Origin: Ignatzschineria sp.
GTDB taxonomy: Bacteria > Pseudomonadota > Gammaproteobacteria > Cardiobacteriales > Wohlfahrtiimonadaceae
Assembly: GCA_030150405.1 (NCBI GenBank)
Contig: JASLFU010000037.1
Coordinates: forward strand, 4,482 to 68,481
Reading direction: 5' to 3'
DNA: 64,000 nucleotides
Part shown: piece by piece, positions 42,582 through 51,261 of the stretch
How positions within the stretch are numbered: position 1 is the stretch's first letter
Layout: the number at the start of each line of letters is the position of its first letter
The notes under the pieces: generated by a model
Told to the model about the DNA's origin: nothing
What the model saw: only the letters and a program-made list of their open reading frames with translations
Databases searched by the model: none
Program-made: the position numbers and the translations under genes

Positions 42582-43817
42582 ATGAGTAGTTTCTGGGGCA
42601 ATAAACTTTATCTCTATTTTTTTATAATCCTCTTTTCTATGGTACTAGGGCGATTCGCGCTAGAATTCACTACCATTTTGGGTGCCCTTGTAGGGATTGT
42701 TTTAATTCTGTTGCGCAAGCAGCCCTATCTTCGTGAATTGAAAGAAAATCGTTATCTCTATGTTGCCCTAGCTTTTTTAGTTCCCATAGGGATAGCTTGG
42801 ATAGATTCATTAAATCCGAGTATGACAGCGTCTGTTTTTGGGAGAATGTTCCGTTACCTGTTTTTAGGGGTTTTAGCGGTCATTATGGCTCATTACGATG
42901 AGAATCAGATTAAGTTAGAAAACTTATCTTTTGCCATGATTATGTTTGTCTCTATTGATGCTATATCACAATGGTTATTTGGCTATCATATTCATGGGCA
43001 TAATCCTGTTGTGGGTAATAGAGTTATGGGGGTGTTTTTTGATAAGGCACATTTAAGCTATTTTCTAGGCACATTAGCTCCCGTTGTATTCTTTTATCTA
43101 TATCGGAAATTGGGTGAGAAATTATCGTTGGTGCGGATAACACTCACTTTTATTGTGCTTTTATTATTGGTTGTGAGTGTTTTTATAGGGGGAGCTCGTG
43201 CAGGAATGATCTCTCTTTTTGTCTCCTTATTTCTCTTTTTACTCTATCTTTTCATAAAGGGAGAAGTGCGATATAAAGCTCGTTTTATTGGGGGGACAGT
43301 AGTTATTTTATTGATCTGCATAGCTGTAGCTTCTCAGTTGGATATTGTTCAAGAACGTTTTTTATGGACGACTTCAGCAGCTGGATCCGAAAACTTTCTA
43401 AAGCGTTTTACTTCTAATAGGACGCTATTGTGGGAAGTTGGCTTTAAAGAAGTCCCTAATTACTGGATCAATGGGGTGGGGCCCCGTGCTTTTAATGAGG
43501 TATATCAGACATATCCCAAAGAGTATCAGTTTGCAGGGTATGTTTGGCAACCACATTTGCATGGATTAGAAGTTCTTATCGAGACCGGAGTCATTGGTTT
43601 CATTCCTTACCTTTTTGTGTTGTTTTATCTCTTTATCAGGATGTTTAAGGCTAAAGCTGGGAATGTTTGGATTATGGTGGGATTTGTCGCCATGATGCCA
43701 ATTAATAGTCATGTGGGGTTATATGAAGGATATTGGATGTCTTTGATATGGGTACCTATTATGATTGGCTTAGCACAAGCCTATAGAGCAGAGTATTCTG
43801 CAATTAAATCAAGTTAA
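42582..43817 (+). CDS. O-antigen ligase family membrane protein (WaaL/Wzy type)
   Basis: This is a polytopic inner-membrane glycosyl polymerase or ligase. The 411-aa protein has ten or more hydrophobic helices and a large periplasmic loop between about residues 280 and 340 where Wzy_C proteins hold catalytic Arg and His residues (here RTLLWEVGF, NGVGPRAF and WQPHLHGLEVLIETG). I chose ATG at 42582 because GGGAG lies five bases upstream; the GTG at 42570 is weaker. It stands alone, without glycosyltransferase genes around it, so I cannot say whether it ligates O-antigen to lipid A-core, glycosylates pilin, or polymerises. Confidence 0.75.
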   Translation: MSSFWGNKLYLYFFIILFSMVLGRFALEFTTILGALVGIVLILLRKQPYLRELKENRYLYVALAFLVPIGIAWIDSLNPSMTASVFGRMFRYLFLGVLAVIMAHYDENQIKLENLSFAMIMFVSIDAISQWLFGYHIHGHNPVVGNRVMGVFFDKAHLSYFLGTLAPVVFFYLYRKLGEKLSLVRITLTFIVLLLLVVSVFIGGARAGMISLFVSLFLFLLYLFIKGEVRYKARFIGGTVVILLICIAVASQLDIVQERFLWTTSAAGSENFLKRFTSNRTLLWEVGFKEVPNYWINGVGPRAFNEVYQTYPKEYQFAGYVWQPHLHGLEVLIETGVIGFIPYLFVLFYLFIRMFKAKAGNVWIMVGFVAMMPINSHVGLYEGYWMSLIWVPIMIGLAQAYRAEYSAIKSS

Positions 43818-43873
43818 TGAGAAACCTAATTATTAAGGTGACTTAATGAGTATAAATCTCACCTTAATAGATA

Positions 43874-43910
43874 AAAATCCCGGAAGCTTAGCTGCTTACC
43901 GGGATTTTGT
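43874..43910. terminator. bidirectional terminator between the ligase gene and gltX
   Basis: AATCCCGG (43876-43883) pairs with CCGGGATT (43899-43906), with A-rich left and T-rich right flanks. Confidence 0.8.
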
Positions 43911-43937
43911 TTTAGTGTTAGAAACAAAAATTTAATA

Positions 43938-45353
43938 TCACCCAATCATCTCAAGCGCTCTGTTAAGGCGTTCTAGAGTCTTCTCTTTGCCCACTAAATA
44001 GAGGGTTTCGTCTAAGTTGGGTGAGTTTGTTCTGCCAACAATTGCGGTGCGAAGGGGCATACCAACTTTACCCATCCCTACATCAAGATTTTTGGTAACT
44101 TGTTTTACAACCCCATCGAGCGCTTCGTGATTCCAATCAGCCTCGGTTAGAAGTTTTATGAGCTCCTCTAGTACCGGTTTTGAGGCTTCTGTAAGCTGTT
44201 TTGCAACGGCTTTTTCATCATATTCGAGCTCATCGATAAAGAGATATTTCACCATTGCGGCAAGTTCAACGAGCGTTTCGGTGCGTTTTACATGTGCGGT
44301 GACTACTTCAGCAAGATAGGTATTGGTCTCTTCTGAGTCATCGAGCTCAATACCGACTTTTGCTAAGTAGGGCTTAAGAAGTGCCGCAAGTTCTGCAGGA
44401 TCTTTCTCAATCATATAGTGTTGATTGAGCCAGAGAAGTTTTGAAGTATTAAAGGCACTTGCTGATTTTGAGACATGTTTCAGATCAAATAATTTCACCA
44501 TCTCATCCCAGGTGAAGATCTCTTGATCCCCGTGTGACCAGCCTAAACGCACAAGATAGTTGATGACTGCTTCGGGTAAAAAACCGCGCTCGTAGAACTC
44601 CATGACGCCTACAGCTCCATGCCGTTTTGAGAGCTTTTGACCATCATCTCCTAAGATCATTGCAACGTGTGCATATTGGGGAACGGGGGCATTGAGCGCT
44701 TTAAAGATATTAACTTGCCGATGGGTGTTATTGATATGATCATCGCCGCGAATAATGTGGGTAATGCCCATATCCATATCGTCCACTACAACGCAGAAGT
44801 TATAGGTGGGCGAGCCATCTGAACGAGCGATAATAAGATCATCAAGCTCGCTATTTTGTACGGTAATATTGCCGTGAATAAGATCATTAAATGAGGTTGC
44901 CCCCGCTTGTGGACTCTTAAAGCGAACAACAGGCTTTACTCCTTCCGGCACTTCGGGCAATGTTTTGCCAGGTTCTGGACGCCATTTACCATTATAGCGA
45001 GGCTTTTCCTTAGCGGCTTCTGCCTTTGCGCGCATCTCGGCAAGCTCCTCTTGTGAGCAGTAGCAGTAGTAGGCATGGCCACTTTCAAGAAGCTCTTCTA
45101 TCACTTCTTTATAACGATCAAACCGCTTTGTCTGGTAGAAAGGGCCTTCATCATACTCAAGCCCCAACCACTCAAGGCTCTCCATAATGGCAGCAACAGC
45201 CTCTGGGGTTGAGCGTTCAAGGTCGGTATCCTCAATACGGAGAACATTCTTTCCGCCATGATGGAGCGCAAAGAGGTGAGAGAAGAGCGCAGTGCGTGCG
45301 CCACCGATATGAAGGTAGCCCGTTGGTGAGGGCGCAAAACGTGTTTTAATCAT
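43938..45353 (-). CDS. gltX: glutamyl-tRNA synthetase
   Basis: This class I aminoacyl-tRNA synthetase charges tRNA-Glu. The ATP-binding HIGH-type motif is HIGGARTALF near residue 16, and the KMSKS-type motif is KLSKRHG near residue 240. The Glu-recognition Asp/Arg region and the C-terminal anticodon-binding domain (about 330-471) are present. At 471 aa it has the length of E. coli GltX. Zinc-binding CYCSQEE (about 100) is visible, as in the bacterial zinc-containing type. It is followed by tatC in the same direction, 105 bp upstream. Confidence 0.96.
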   Translation of the reverse strand: MIKTRFAPSPTGYLHIGGARTALFSHLFALHHGGKNVLRIEDTDLERSTPEAVAAIMESLEWLGLEYDEGPFYQTKRFDRYKEVIEELLESGHAYYCYCSQEELAEMRAKAEAAKEKPRYNGKWRPEPGKTLPEVPEGVKPVVRFKSPQAGATSFNDLIHGNITVQNSELDDLIIARSDGSPTYNFCVVVDDMDMGITHIIRGDDHINNTHRQVNIFKALNAPVPQYAHVAMILGDDGQKLSKRHGAVGVMEFYERGFLPEAVINYLVRLGWSHGDQEIFTWDEMVKLFDLKHVSKSASAFNTSKLLWLNQHYMIEKDPAELAALLKPYLAKVGIELDDSEETNTYLAEVVTAHVKRTETLVELAAMVKYLFIDELEYDEKAVAKQLTEASKPVLEELIKLLTEADWNHEALDGVVKQVTKNLDVGMGKVGMPLRTAIVGRTNSPNLDETLYLVGKEKTLERLNRALEMIG

Positions 45354-45458
45354 GATTTTGATCGCAAATAAAGAATAAATAGAATAAGAAAGAAGCTCGG
45401 CAAAAAGGTGCGGAGCTTCCTAAAAGAGATTACGGAAATTATACCATTTTCTCCCTTT

Positions 45459-46229
45459 TTACGGGGAGTTTTCTTCTTCCGCAGCCGCCTTTTTAGCTTT
45501 GCGAAGCTCAATTTTCTTACCGATAAAGAGCCCAAACTCAAAAAGAGCAATCGCTGCGCTTGAGAAGAGGATCATCGAAAAAGGATCGGGCGGTGTAGCA
45601 ACAGCTCCGATAAAGAACATTCCCACAATAATATAGGGGCGTTTTTTGGCTAAACTTTCGGTACTCATCACCCCTAAAGAGATGAGAATAATCAGTACAA
45701 TGGGGATCTCAAAAATAAGGCCGAAAAAGAAGAAGAGGCGAAGAACAGTAGAGAGATATTTATTAATATCGGTGGCGATCTCAACACCGCTTGGTGCCGC
45801 CCCTGAGAGAAACTTAAACATAATAGGCATCACCGCATAGTAGGCAAAAAACATGCCCACATAAAAGAGGGTAACGCTGGTGAAGATAATCGGAAAGACG
45901 ACCCGCTTTTCATGCTGATAGAGCCCGGGGGCGATAAAGCTCCAGGCTTGATAGAGCACCCAAGGAATGGCGATAAAAAAGGCCACCCAAAGTGTAAGCT
46001 TGATGGGCACAAAGAAGGGAGCAGTAACATCTGTTGCGATCATCTTTCCATCTTCAGGGATGACAGAGAGTAGCGGCGTTGCGATAAAGTTATAGATATC
46101 GTTTGAGAAATAAACTAGCCCGAGAAAGATTAGCAAGACGCCAAGTCCTGCCTTAATCAGGCGGTCCCGTAGCTCAATTAAGTGTTGCAGAAAGGATTGT
46201 TCTGCGGATGTGGGAGTTGGAGTCGTCAT
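45459..46229 (-). CDS. tatC: twin-arginine translocase subunit TatC
   Basis: This six-helix inner-membrane receptor of the Tat pathway recognises twin-arginine signal peptides with TatB. The 256-aa protein starts with the conserved FLQHLIELRDRL (residues about 13-24) and later has FIAPGLYQHEKR near residue 95, where the invariant Glu lies. The C-terminal tail after the last helix is charged and contains an Ala/Lys/Glu run (RKAKKAAAEEE). tatA and tatB are not adjacent: ypjD lies on one side and gltX on the other. Confidence 0.95.
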   Translation of the reverse strand: MTTPTPTSAEQSFLQHLIELRDRLIKAGLGVLLIFLGLVYFSNDIYNFIATPLLSVIPEDGKMIATDVTAPFFVPIKLTLWVAFFIAIPWVLYQAWSFIAPGLYQHEKRVVFPIIFTSVTLFYVGMFFAYYAVMPIMFKFLSGAAPSGVEIATDINKYLSTVLRLFFFFGLIFEIPIVLIILISLGVMSTESLAKKRPYIIVGMFFIGAVATPPDPFSMILFSSAAIALFEFGLFIGKKIELRKAKKAAAEEENSP

Positions 46230-46295
46230 AATTATTTGTAAATCTCAAGAGTCAAGGTGTAGCCTAAATGGGGCACGATTTGAGGCCTGTATTTG

Positions 46296-47078
46296 CTACA
46301 CACGGTGAAAAATAAGTTCCTGAATTAAGCGAGTACCCGTAATGCCTAAAAGGAGAAGGAGTGAGGTGATCACCACAAACTTTGCAGCAAAGCGGCCTCG
46401 AATACCCCAAAAGTAGTGGCTCGCTAAAATTCCGCCATAGAGCACCCAAGCAGCCCCTGTTAAGACAGTTTTGTGAGCAAAGGGCCGAGTGAACCAGAGA
46501 TCAAAAAAGGCGATGCTGGTGATGATGCTGATTGTTAAGAGCAGAAAGCCAACACTCAGCAGGCGAAAAAGAAGGCTCTCCATGCGTAAAATAGGGGGGA
46601 GACGATCGATTAAAAAGAGCCGATGCCCTTTAAGGGCTCGATCTCGCAGATAGACTAACACTGCCTGAATAGAGGCAAGAAGAAGTAGCGAATAGGCCAC
46701 CATGGAGGTGACAATGTGAAGCCCTAAGAGGGTGTCGGGGGCATCTACTCTATTTTCCGATTGAAAGCTTGAAAGAAAGAGGGTGAGAGCAGCAAATAGA
46801 GTGAGAATAATCACCGTATTGAGATGCTGCTTTATATAGGGGACGCCAATAATCAGCATGATAAAGGCGGTTAGAGAGAGCGCTTTAAGTGCCCCGATAT
46901 TGAGGCTTTCGTGGTGTAATATCTGGTGGCTAAGAATAATCGCGTGCAGAATCATGGCGATACTTAGCGCTCCATAGCTTGCCAGTAGCCAAGGCTGCTG
47001 GCCACGGTTTTTTAAGAGCCCCACCAACAAAAATGTTGTGAGCAGATAGATCGCTATATCGAGGGTTATGAGCGTCAT
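46296..47078 (-). CDS. ypjD: inner-membrane protein YpjD, CcsA-like (cytochrome c assembly fold)
   Basis: This 260-aa polytopic membrane protein has about eight hydrophobic helices and belongs to the YpjD branch of the CcsA/CcmF-like fold. The haem-handling WWD loop seen in true CcsA is not evident here; the family is uncharacterised. HIVTSMVAYSLLLLASIQAV and HKTVLTGAAWVLYG resemble the family cores. It is divergent from ffh, as in many gammaproteobacteria, which supports the naming. GAGGAA precedes its ATG. A role in haem or metal-linked respiration is only suggested by the fold. Confidence 0.8.
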   Translation of the reverse strand: MTLITLDIAIYLLTTFLLVGLLKNRGQQPWLLASYGALSIAMILHAIILSHQILHHESLNIGALKALSLTAFIMLIIGVPYIKQHLNTVIILTLFAALTLFLSSFQSENRVDAPDTLLGLHIVTSMVAYSLLLLASIQAVLVYLRDRALKGHRLFLIDRLPPILRMESLLFRLLSVGFLLLTISIITSIAFFDLWFTRPFAHKTVLTGAAWVLYGGILASHYFWGIRGRFAAKFVVITSLLLLLGITGTRLIQELIFHRV

Positions 47079-47218
47079 GGTTCCTCTAATTTTGAGTGAT
47101 TATTATTTTGGTTAAACTTTAAAGGAAGCCCCATTTAAAGTAAACTATAGAGTGATTTTACAAGAAATTTCAGAAGAATTATAAATAAAAATTTTACTAA
47201 AAAATAAAAAGGATTTTC

Positions 47219-48568
47219 ATGTTTGAGAATTTAAGTAGCCGTTTACGCCAAACGATGCGCTCGCTCCGAGGTCAGGCGCGATTGACGGAAGATAATATTA
47301 AAGATGCACTGCGTGAAGTTCGGATGGCCCTTTTAGAGGCAGATGTTGCATTACCTGTGGTGCGAGAGTTTATCAATCAAGTACGTGAGCGGGCCGTTGG
47401 TCGAGATGTGGCAGAGAGCCTCAATCCCGGGCAGGTACTTATTAAGGTTGTGCATGAAGAGTTGGTTAAGATTATGGGAGAGGCGAACGAGTCTCTCGAT
47501 CTTCGTCAACAACCTCCGGCGATTATTCTCATGGCGGGTTTACAAGGAGCGGGTAAAACCACCAGTGTAGGGAAGCTCGCTAAGTTCCTTAAAGAGAAGG
47601 AGAAGAAAAAGGTTGCCGTGGTGAGTGCCGATATTTATCGTCCGGCGGCGATCGAGCAGCTTAAAACGGTTGCCGGGCAGGTGGGGGCGGAGTTTATTCC
47701 CTCCACGATTGAAGAGACTCCCGAAGAGATCGCTAAAAAAGCGGTCGATAGTGCTAAGCGTATGTCTGCCGATGTTTTAATTGTGGATACGGCGGGGCGC
47801 TTACATATTGATGATGAGTTGATGGATGAGATTAAGGCTGTTCACGCGGTTTTAAATCCGATTGAAACACTCTTTGTAGTCGATAGTATGACGGGGCAAG
47901 ATGCTGCAAATACAGCAAAAGCCTTTAATGATGCGCTTCCTTTAACCGGCGTCATCTTAACGAAGGTTGATGGGGATGCTCGTGGGGGTGCGGCGCTCTC
48001 TATTCGTCATATTACGCAAAAGCCGATTAAATTCCTCGGGGTGGGTGAGAAAACAGACGCACTTGAGCCTTTTCATCCCGATCGTTTAGCTTCGCGCATT
48101 CTTGACATGGGCGATGTGCTTTCGTTAGTAGAAGAGATGGAAGCGAAGGTCGATCGACAAGAAGCTGAGCGTATTACCAAGAAATTTAAGAAGGGGGAGA
48201 GCCTCGATCTTAATGATTTTAAAGCCCAGATGGAGCAGATGCTCAATATGGGGGGGGTTAATACTCTGCTAACAAAACTTCCGGGAATGGGTGAGATTGC
48301 GGAAAAAGCGAAAGGCAAAGTGGATGATTCGATCTTTATTAAAAAGATTGCGATTATTAACTCCATGACACCTGCTGAGCGAGCTGATCATAAGCTTCTT
48401 CGTGGGCCGCGCAGAAAACGTATTGCTGATGGTGCGGGGGTGAATATTCAAGATGTTCACCGTTTAGTGAAAGAGTTCGATCAGATGCAGCGGATGATGA
48501 AGCAATTTAAAGGGGGCGGAATGCGTCGCATGATGCGTTCGCTTAAGGGAAAGTTCCCCGGGATGTAA
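47219..48568 (+). CDS. ffh: signal recognition particle protein Ffh (SRP54)
   Basis: This GTPase pairs with 4.5S RNA to take ribosome-nascent chain complexes to FtsY. The 449-aa protein has the N domain, the G domain with GLQGAGKTTSVGKLAKFL near residue 105, DTAGRLHIDDEL near 190, LTKVDGDARGGAALS near 247, and the Met-rich M domain from about residue 325 ending in MRRMMRSLKGKFPGM. AAGGA precedes the ATG. A strong terminator follows. The 4.5S RNA gene was not found in the window. Confidence 0.96.
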   Translation: MFENLSSRLRQTMRSLRGQARLTEDNIKDALREVRMALLEADVALPVVREFINQVRERAVGRDVAESLNPGQVLIKVVHEELVKIMGEANESLDLRQQPPAIILMAGLQGAGKTTSVGKLAKFLKEKEKKKVAVVSADIYRPAAIEQLKTVAGQVGAEFIPSTIEETPEEIAKKAVDSAKRMSADVLIVDTAGRLHIDDELMDEIKAVHAVLNPIETLFVVDSMTGQDAANTAKAFNDALPLTGVILTKVDGDARGGAALSIRHITQKPIKFLGVGEKTDALEPFHPDRLASRILDMGDVLSLVEEMEAKVDRQEAERITKKFKKGESLDLNDFKAQMEQMLNMGGVNTLLTKLPGMGEIAEKAKGKVDDSIFIKKIAIINSMTPAERADHKLLRGPRRKRIADGAGVNIQDVHRLVKEFDQMQRMMKQFKGGGMRRMMRSLKGKFPGM

Positions 48569-48589
48569 TGTTCAATGCCCACGATATAG

Positions 48590-48620
48590 GCTCGTAGTTT
48601 TCATAGCTACGAGCTTTTTT
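48590..48620 (+). terminator. terminator of ffh
   Basis: GCTCGTAG (48590-48597) pairs with CTACGAGC (48607-48614), followed by six T residues. Confidence 0.9.
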
Positions 48621-48747
48621 GTAAGTCTGTCCTATCTTTATAGACTCTTATGAAAAGGTTTTATTAGCATTTAACTCATTTTTTATGGATAAGGTGAAGT
48701 TTAGGCCTGCTCTCATACCGTTTTTTAAATCTCCATGAGGTATTTTC

Positions 48748-49791
48748 ATGAAGCATGAACAAAATATTCCTCCCGCTATTGAGCGCACAGCTGTAGAAAA
48801 TAGAGGGGAGCGTACAGTTTCTCCAGTCGATGGTAATGCCCTATTGAAAGTAGTGGCAGAAGCGCTGAATGCTACCACGGTGGAAAATCGCCGGCGGCGT
48901 CGTTGGAATATCTTCTTTAAGTTTTTTGGTGTGCTGATCTTTCTTTTTGTGATCGGTTCACTCTTTGCAGGGGCAGGATTGCGAGGGAAAAGTGAGCTCT
49001 ATCTCGATGAGAAGGGCAATATTCTCTCCCGTTATACCGCAGTGGTGGATGTGAAGGGGATGATTGCCGATGGCGAGGCTGCAAGCGCTGAGTTGATGAT
49101 AAAGGGCATTACCAAGGCCTTTAAGGATAAAAAGGTTGACGGTATTATCTTGCGTATCAATTCAGGGGGCGGTTCTCCTGTGCAAAGTGGATATGTGTAT
49201 GATGAGATCACTCGTTTGCGAGGGCTCTATCCGGAGAAGCCGATCGTAAGTGTAATTGAAGAGATCGGCGCGTCGGGGGCGTACTATATTGCTGCAGCGA
49301 CGGAGAATATCTACGCCGATAAAGCGAGCCTTGTGGGCTCTATTGGCGTCACGGCGGCGGGCTTTGGCTTTGATCGCTTAATTGAAGGGATTGGAGTTGA
49401 TCGCCGGCTCTATACGTCAGGGGAGCATAAGGCCTTTCTTGATCCTTTCTCACCTGAGCGGGAAGAGGAGACTCAATTTTGGAGTGAAGTGCTCGGGGGT
49501 GTGCATCAACAGTTTATTACGGCGGTGAAAGAGGGGCGTGGCGATCGTTTAGATACTGCACAACATCCTGAGCTCTTTAGCGGTCTAATCTGGAATGGGG
49601 AGCAGGCTTTACAGCTCGGTTTAATTGATGGTTTAGGCTCTGCCCCTAAGGTTGCAAGAGAGATCTTTAAGTCCCCTTATTTGGTCGATTTTACCGAGAA
49701 AGAAGATCCCTTTGGCAAGTTAATGAAACAATTTGGCGCAAGCGTAACTTCGGGGGTAAAAGAGGTGATGAGCCGGATTGAATGGCGCTAA
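48748..49791 (+). CDS. S49 family signal peptide peptidase, short SppA type
   Basis: This membrane-anchored serine-lysine peptidase clears cleaved signal peptides and misfolded membrane stretches. The 347-aa protein has one N-terminal transmembrane segment (about residues 52-72) and a single S49 domain, as in short SppA (the E. coli SppA has two such repeats). The catalytic Ser is in EEIGASGAYYIA near residue 173 and the catalytic Lys probably in SGEHKAFLDPFSP near residue 229; RINSGGGSPVQSG lies before them. The ribosome site is GAGGT. It stands alone after ffh. Confidence 0.9.
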   Translation: MKHEQNIPPAIERTAVENRGERTVSPVDGNALLKVVAEALNATTVENRRRRRWNIFFKFFGVLIFLFVIGSLFAGAGLRGKSELYLDEKGNILSRYTAVVDVKGMIADGEAASAELMIKGITKAFKDKKVDGIILRINSGGGSPVQSGYVYDEITRLRGLYPEKPIVSVIEEIGASGAYYIAAATENIYADKASLVGSIGVTAAGFGFDRLIEGIGVDRRLYTSGEHKAFLDPFSPEREEETQFWSEVLGGVHQQFITAVKEGRGDRLDTAQHPELFSGLIWNGEQALQLGLIDGLGSAPKVAREIFKSPYLVDFTEKEDPFGKLMKQFGASVTSGVKEVMSRIEWR

Positions 49792-49857
49792 AATTGCACT
49801 GCTAAAAAACGTTTAAGAGTAGCAATTTAACCTCTAATAATAAAAGAGACAAAAACG

Positions 49858-49887
49858 AAAACGCCCTTCTAACCGAGGGCGTTTTTT
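49858..49887. terminator. terminator between the S49 peptidase gene and mgsA
   Basis: ACGCCCT (49861-49867) pairs with AGGGCGT (49876-49882), with A-rich left and T-rich right flanks, so it probably ends both convergent genes. Confidence 0.8.
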
Positions 49888-49920
49888 GTGGAATTTACTG
49901 GAAATTATCGTGCTAAAAGG

Positions 49921-50328
49921 TTACACAAGCTCTGTTAAGCAGGCTGATTCATCAGCTAAAATGGCTCGCATGAGTAGGCTTGCGGTAGAAGTACTGAGCG
50001 CAATGGGGATATTGTAGAGCGTTGAGAGACGAATCAATGCTTTGACATCTACATCGTGAGGCATGGGGGTTAAAGGATCTGTAAAGAAGATGAGAAGATC
50101 GAGTTTTTCGGTACAGATCATCGAGCCAAGCTGTTGATCCCCTCCGAGAGGGCCGCTTTTAAGGCGAGTGAGGGTGAGATCTGGATAAGCCTCTAAAATC
50201 TGCTGCCCCGTCGTGCCGGTGGCAAAGAGATCATGCTGCCGAAAGTAGGGAATATAGTCGCCTACCCAATCCACAAGTAATTTCTTTTTAGCATCGTGTG
50301 CAACAAGCCCAATGGCTAAACGCTTCAT
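49921..50328 (-). CDS. mgsA: methylglyoxal synthase
   Basis: This enzyme converts dihydroxyacetone phosphate to methylglyoxal and phosphate, bypassing lower glycolysis when phosphate is short. The 135-aa protein has the family stretch LVAHDAKKKLLVDWV near the start, FATGTTGQQI near residue 36, and GPLGGDQQLGSMI with FFTDPLTPMPHDVDVKAL around residues 61-97, where the catalytic Asp residues lie. The length is normal (E. coli 152 aa, slightly shorter here). A strong GAAGGAGA ribosome site precedes it. It is likely monocistronic. Confidence 0.94.
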   Translation of the reverse strand: MKRLAIGLVAHDAKKKLLVDWVGDYIPYFRQHDLFATGTTGQQILEAYPDLTLTRLKSGPLGGDQQLGSMICTEKLDLLIFFTDPLTPMPHDVDVKALIRLSTLYNIPIALSTSTASLLMRAILADESACLTELV

Positions 50329-50414
50329 TTTATCTCCTTCTTAGATCGATATAGGCAAAGTATAGTGAAAGTATATCTCAAGGGGATGACAAAACGGCGA
50401 AGTTCTCTCAACTT

Positions 50415-51089
50415 TTAGCGTTTATCCTCTTGCGGAGCCATGCGGGAGCGCTCGAAAAGATGGATGGTGGTCTCTGCTGCTGTTTCAATATGACTCTCTA
50501 AAAGGGCTACCGCCCCTTCAATATCGCCTGCTTTAGAGAGGGTGAGAAGCTCCCGATGCTCACACATCGCCTCTTCTGTCCTTTTAGTGTAGAGGAGATG
50601 CATCTTTACATAGCGGGAGCATTTAGTATTGAGCAGCTCAATCATCGCTAAACTCTCTGTGAGCTGAGAGGGGGCGTAGAGAAGATTGTGAAAGTCGTAG
50701 TTATAATCGCTCCAGAGCTCGATATTGATCCCCTTTTTAAGAATCTCATCATAACGGGCGAGCTGCTCTTCTGCGCGTACAAAATCCTCCTCCTGCATAT
50801 TGGGGATTGCATGGCGAAGAACATGGCTTTCGATCATCTTGCGAAGATGAAAGAGCTCTTTGATGCGATCGCTCGATAATTCTGTGGTAAAAGCCCCTCG
50901 ATGGGGAATAAATTCTACTAAGCCTTCAGATTGTAAGAGAAGTAACGCTTCACGAACGGGGATTCGGCTCACCCCTAAGATTTTGGCAATGGCATCTTGC
51001 CGCAGGGGGAGATTCGCGCCGATCTTTCCGGTAAGGATCTCATCGCGGAGGTAATCGGCAACATATTCAGTGCGGGTTTTCGGAATCAT
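50415..51089 (-). CDS. GntR family regulator, FadR/FCD subfamily
   Basis: This 224-aa transcription factor has an N-terminal winged HTH (residues about 8-70) with GANLPLRQDAIAKILGVSRIPVREALLLLQSEGLV, and a C-terminal all-helical FCD ligand domain where metal-binding His/Asp residues usually sit (DYNYDFHNLLY, CEHRELLTLSKAGDIEGA). Its neighbours are an AGCS amino acid transporter and, beyond it, dadA, so it may respond to an amino or carboxylic acid. The target operator is unknown; an inverted repeat near 52814-52830 is one candidate. Confidence 0.88.
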   Translation of the reverse strand: MIPKTRTEYVADYLRDEILTGKIGANLPLRQDAIAKILGVSRIPVREALLLLQSEGLVEFIPHRGAFTTELSSDRIKELFHLRKMIESHVLRHAIPNMQEEDFVRAEEQLARYDEILKKGINIELWSDYNYDFHNLLYAPSQLTESLAMIELLNTKCSRYVKMHLLYTKRTEEAMCEHRELLTLSKAGDIEGAVALLESHIETAAETTIHLFERSRMAPQEDKR

Positions 51090-51261
51090 AGAGTCTCTAC
51101 CAATAACGGGTGGTGGTTGCTTATTATTGTTATTACAATTTTTATGAAAGGGGGCTTTTTCTTACACATTGTAAGTTGTAAGCGCAAAGTGGGGCGAGGT
51201 TTATGCCCCTTCTTTATCTATATCATAAGATCTCTGTGGGTAAAACATTCTCCGCAGTTTG

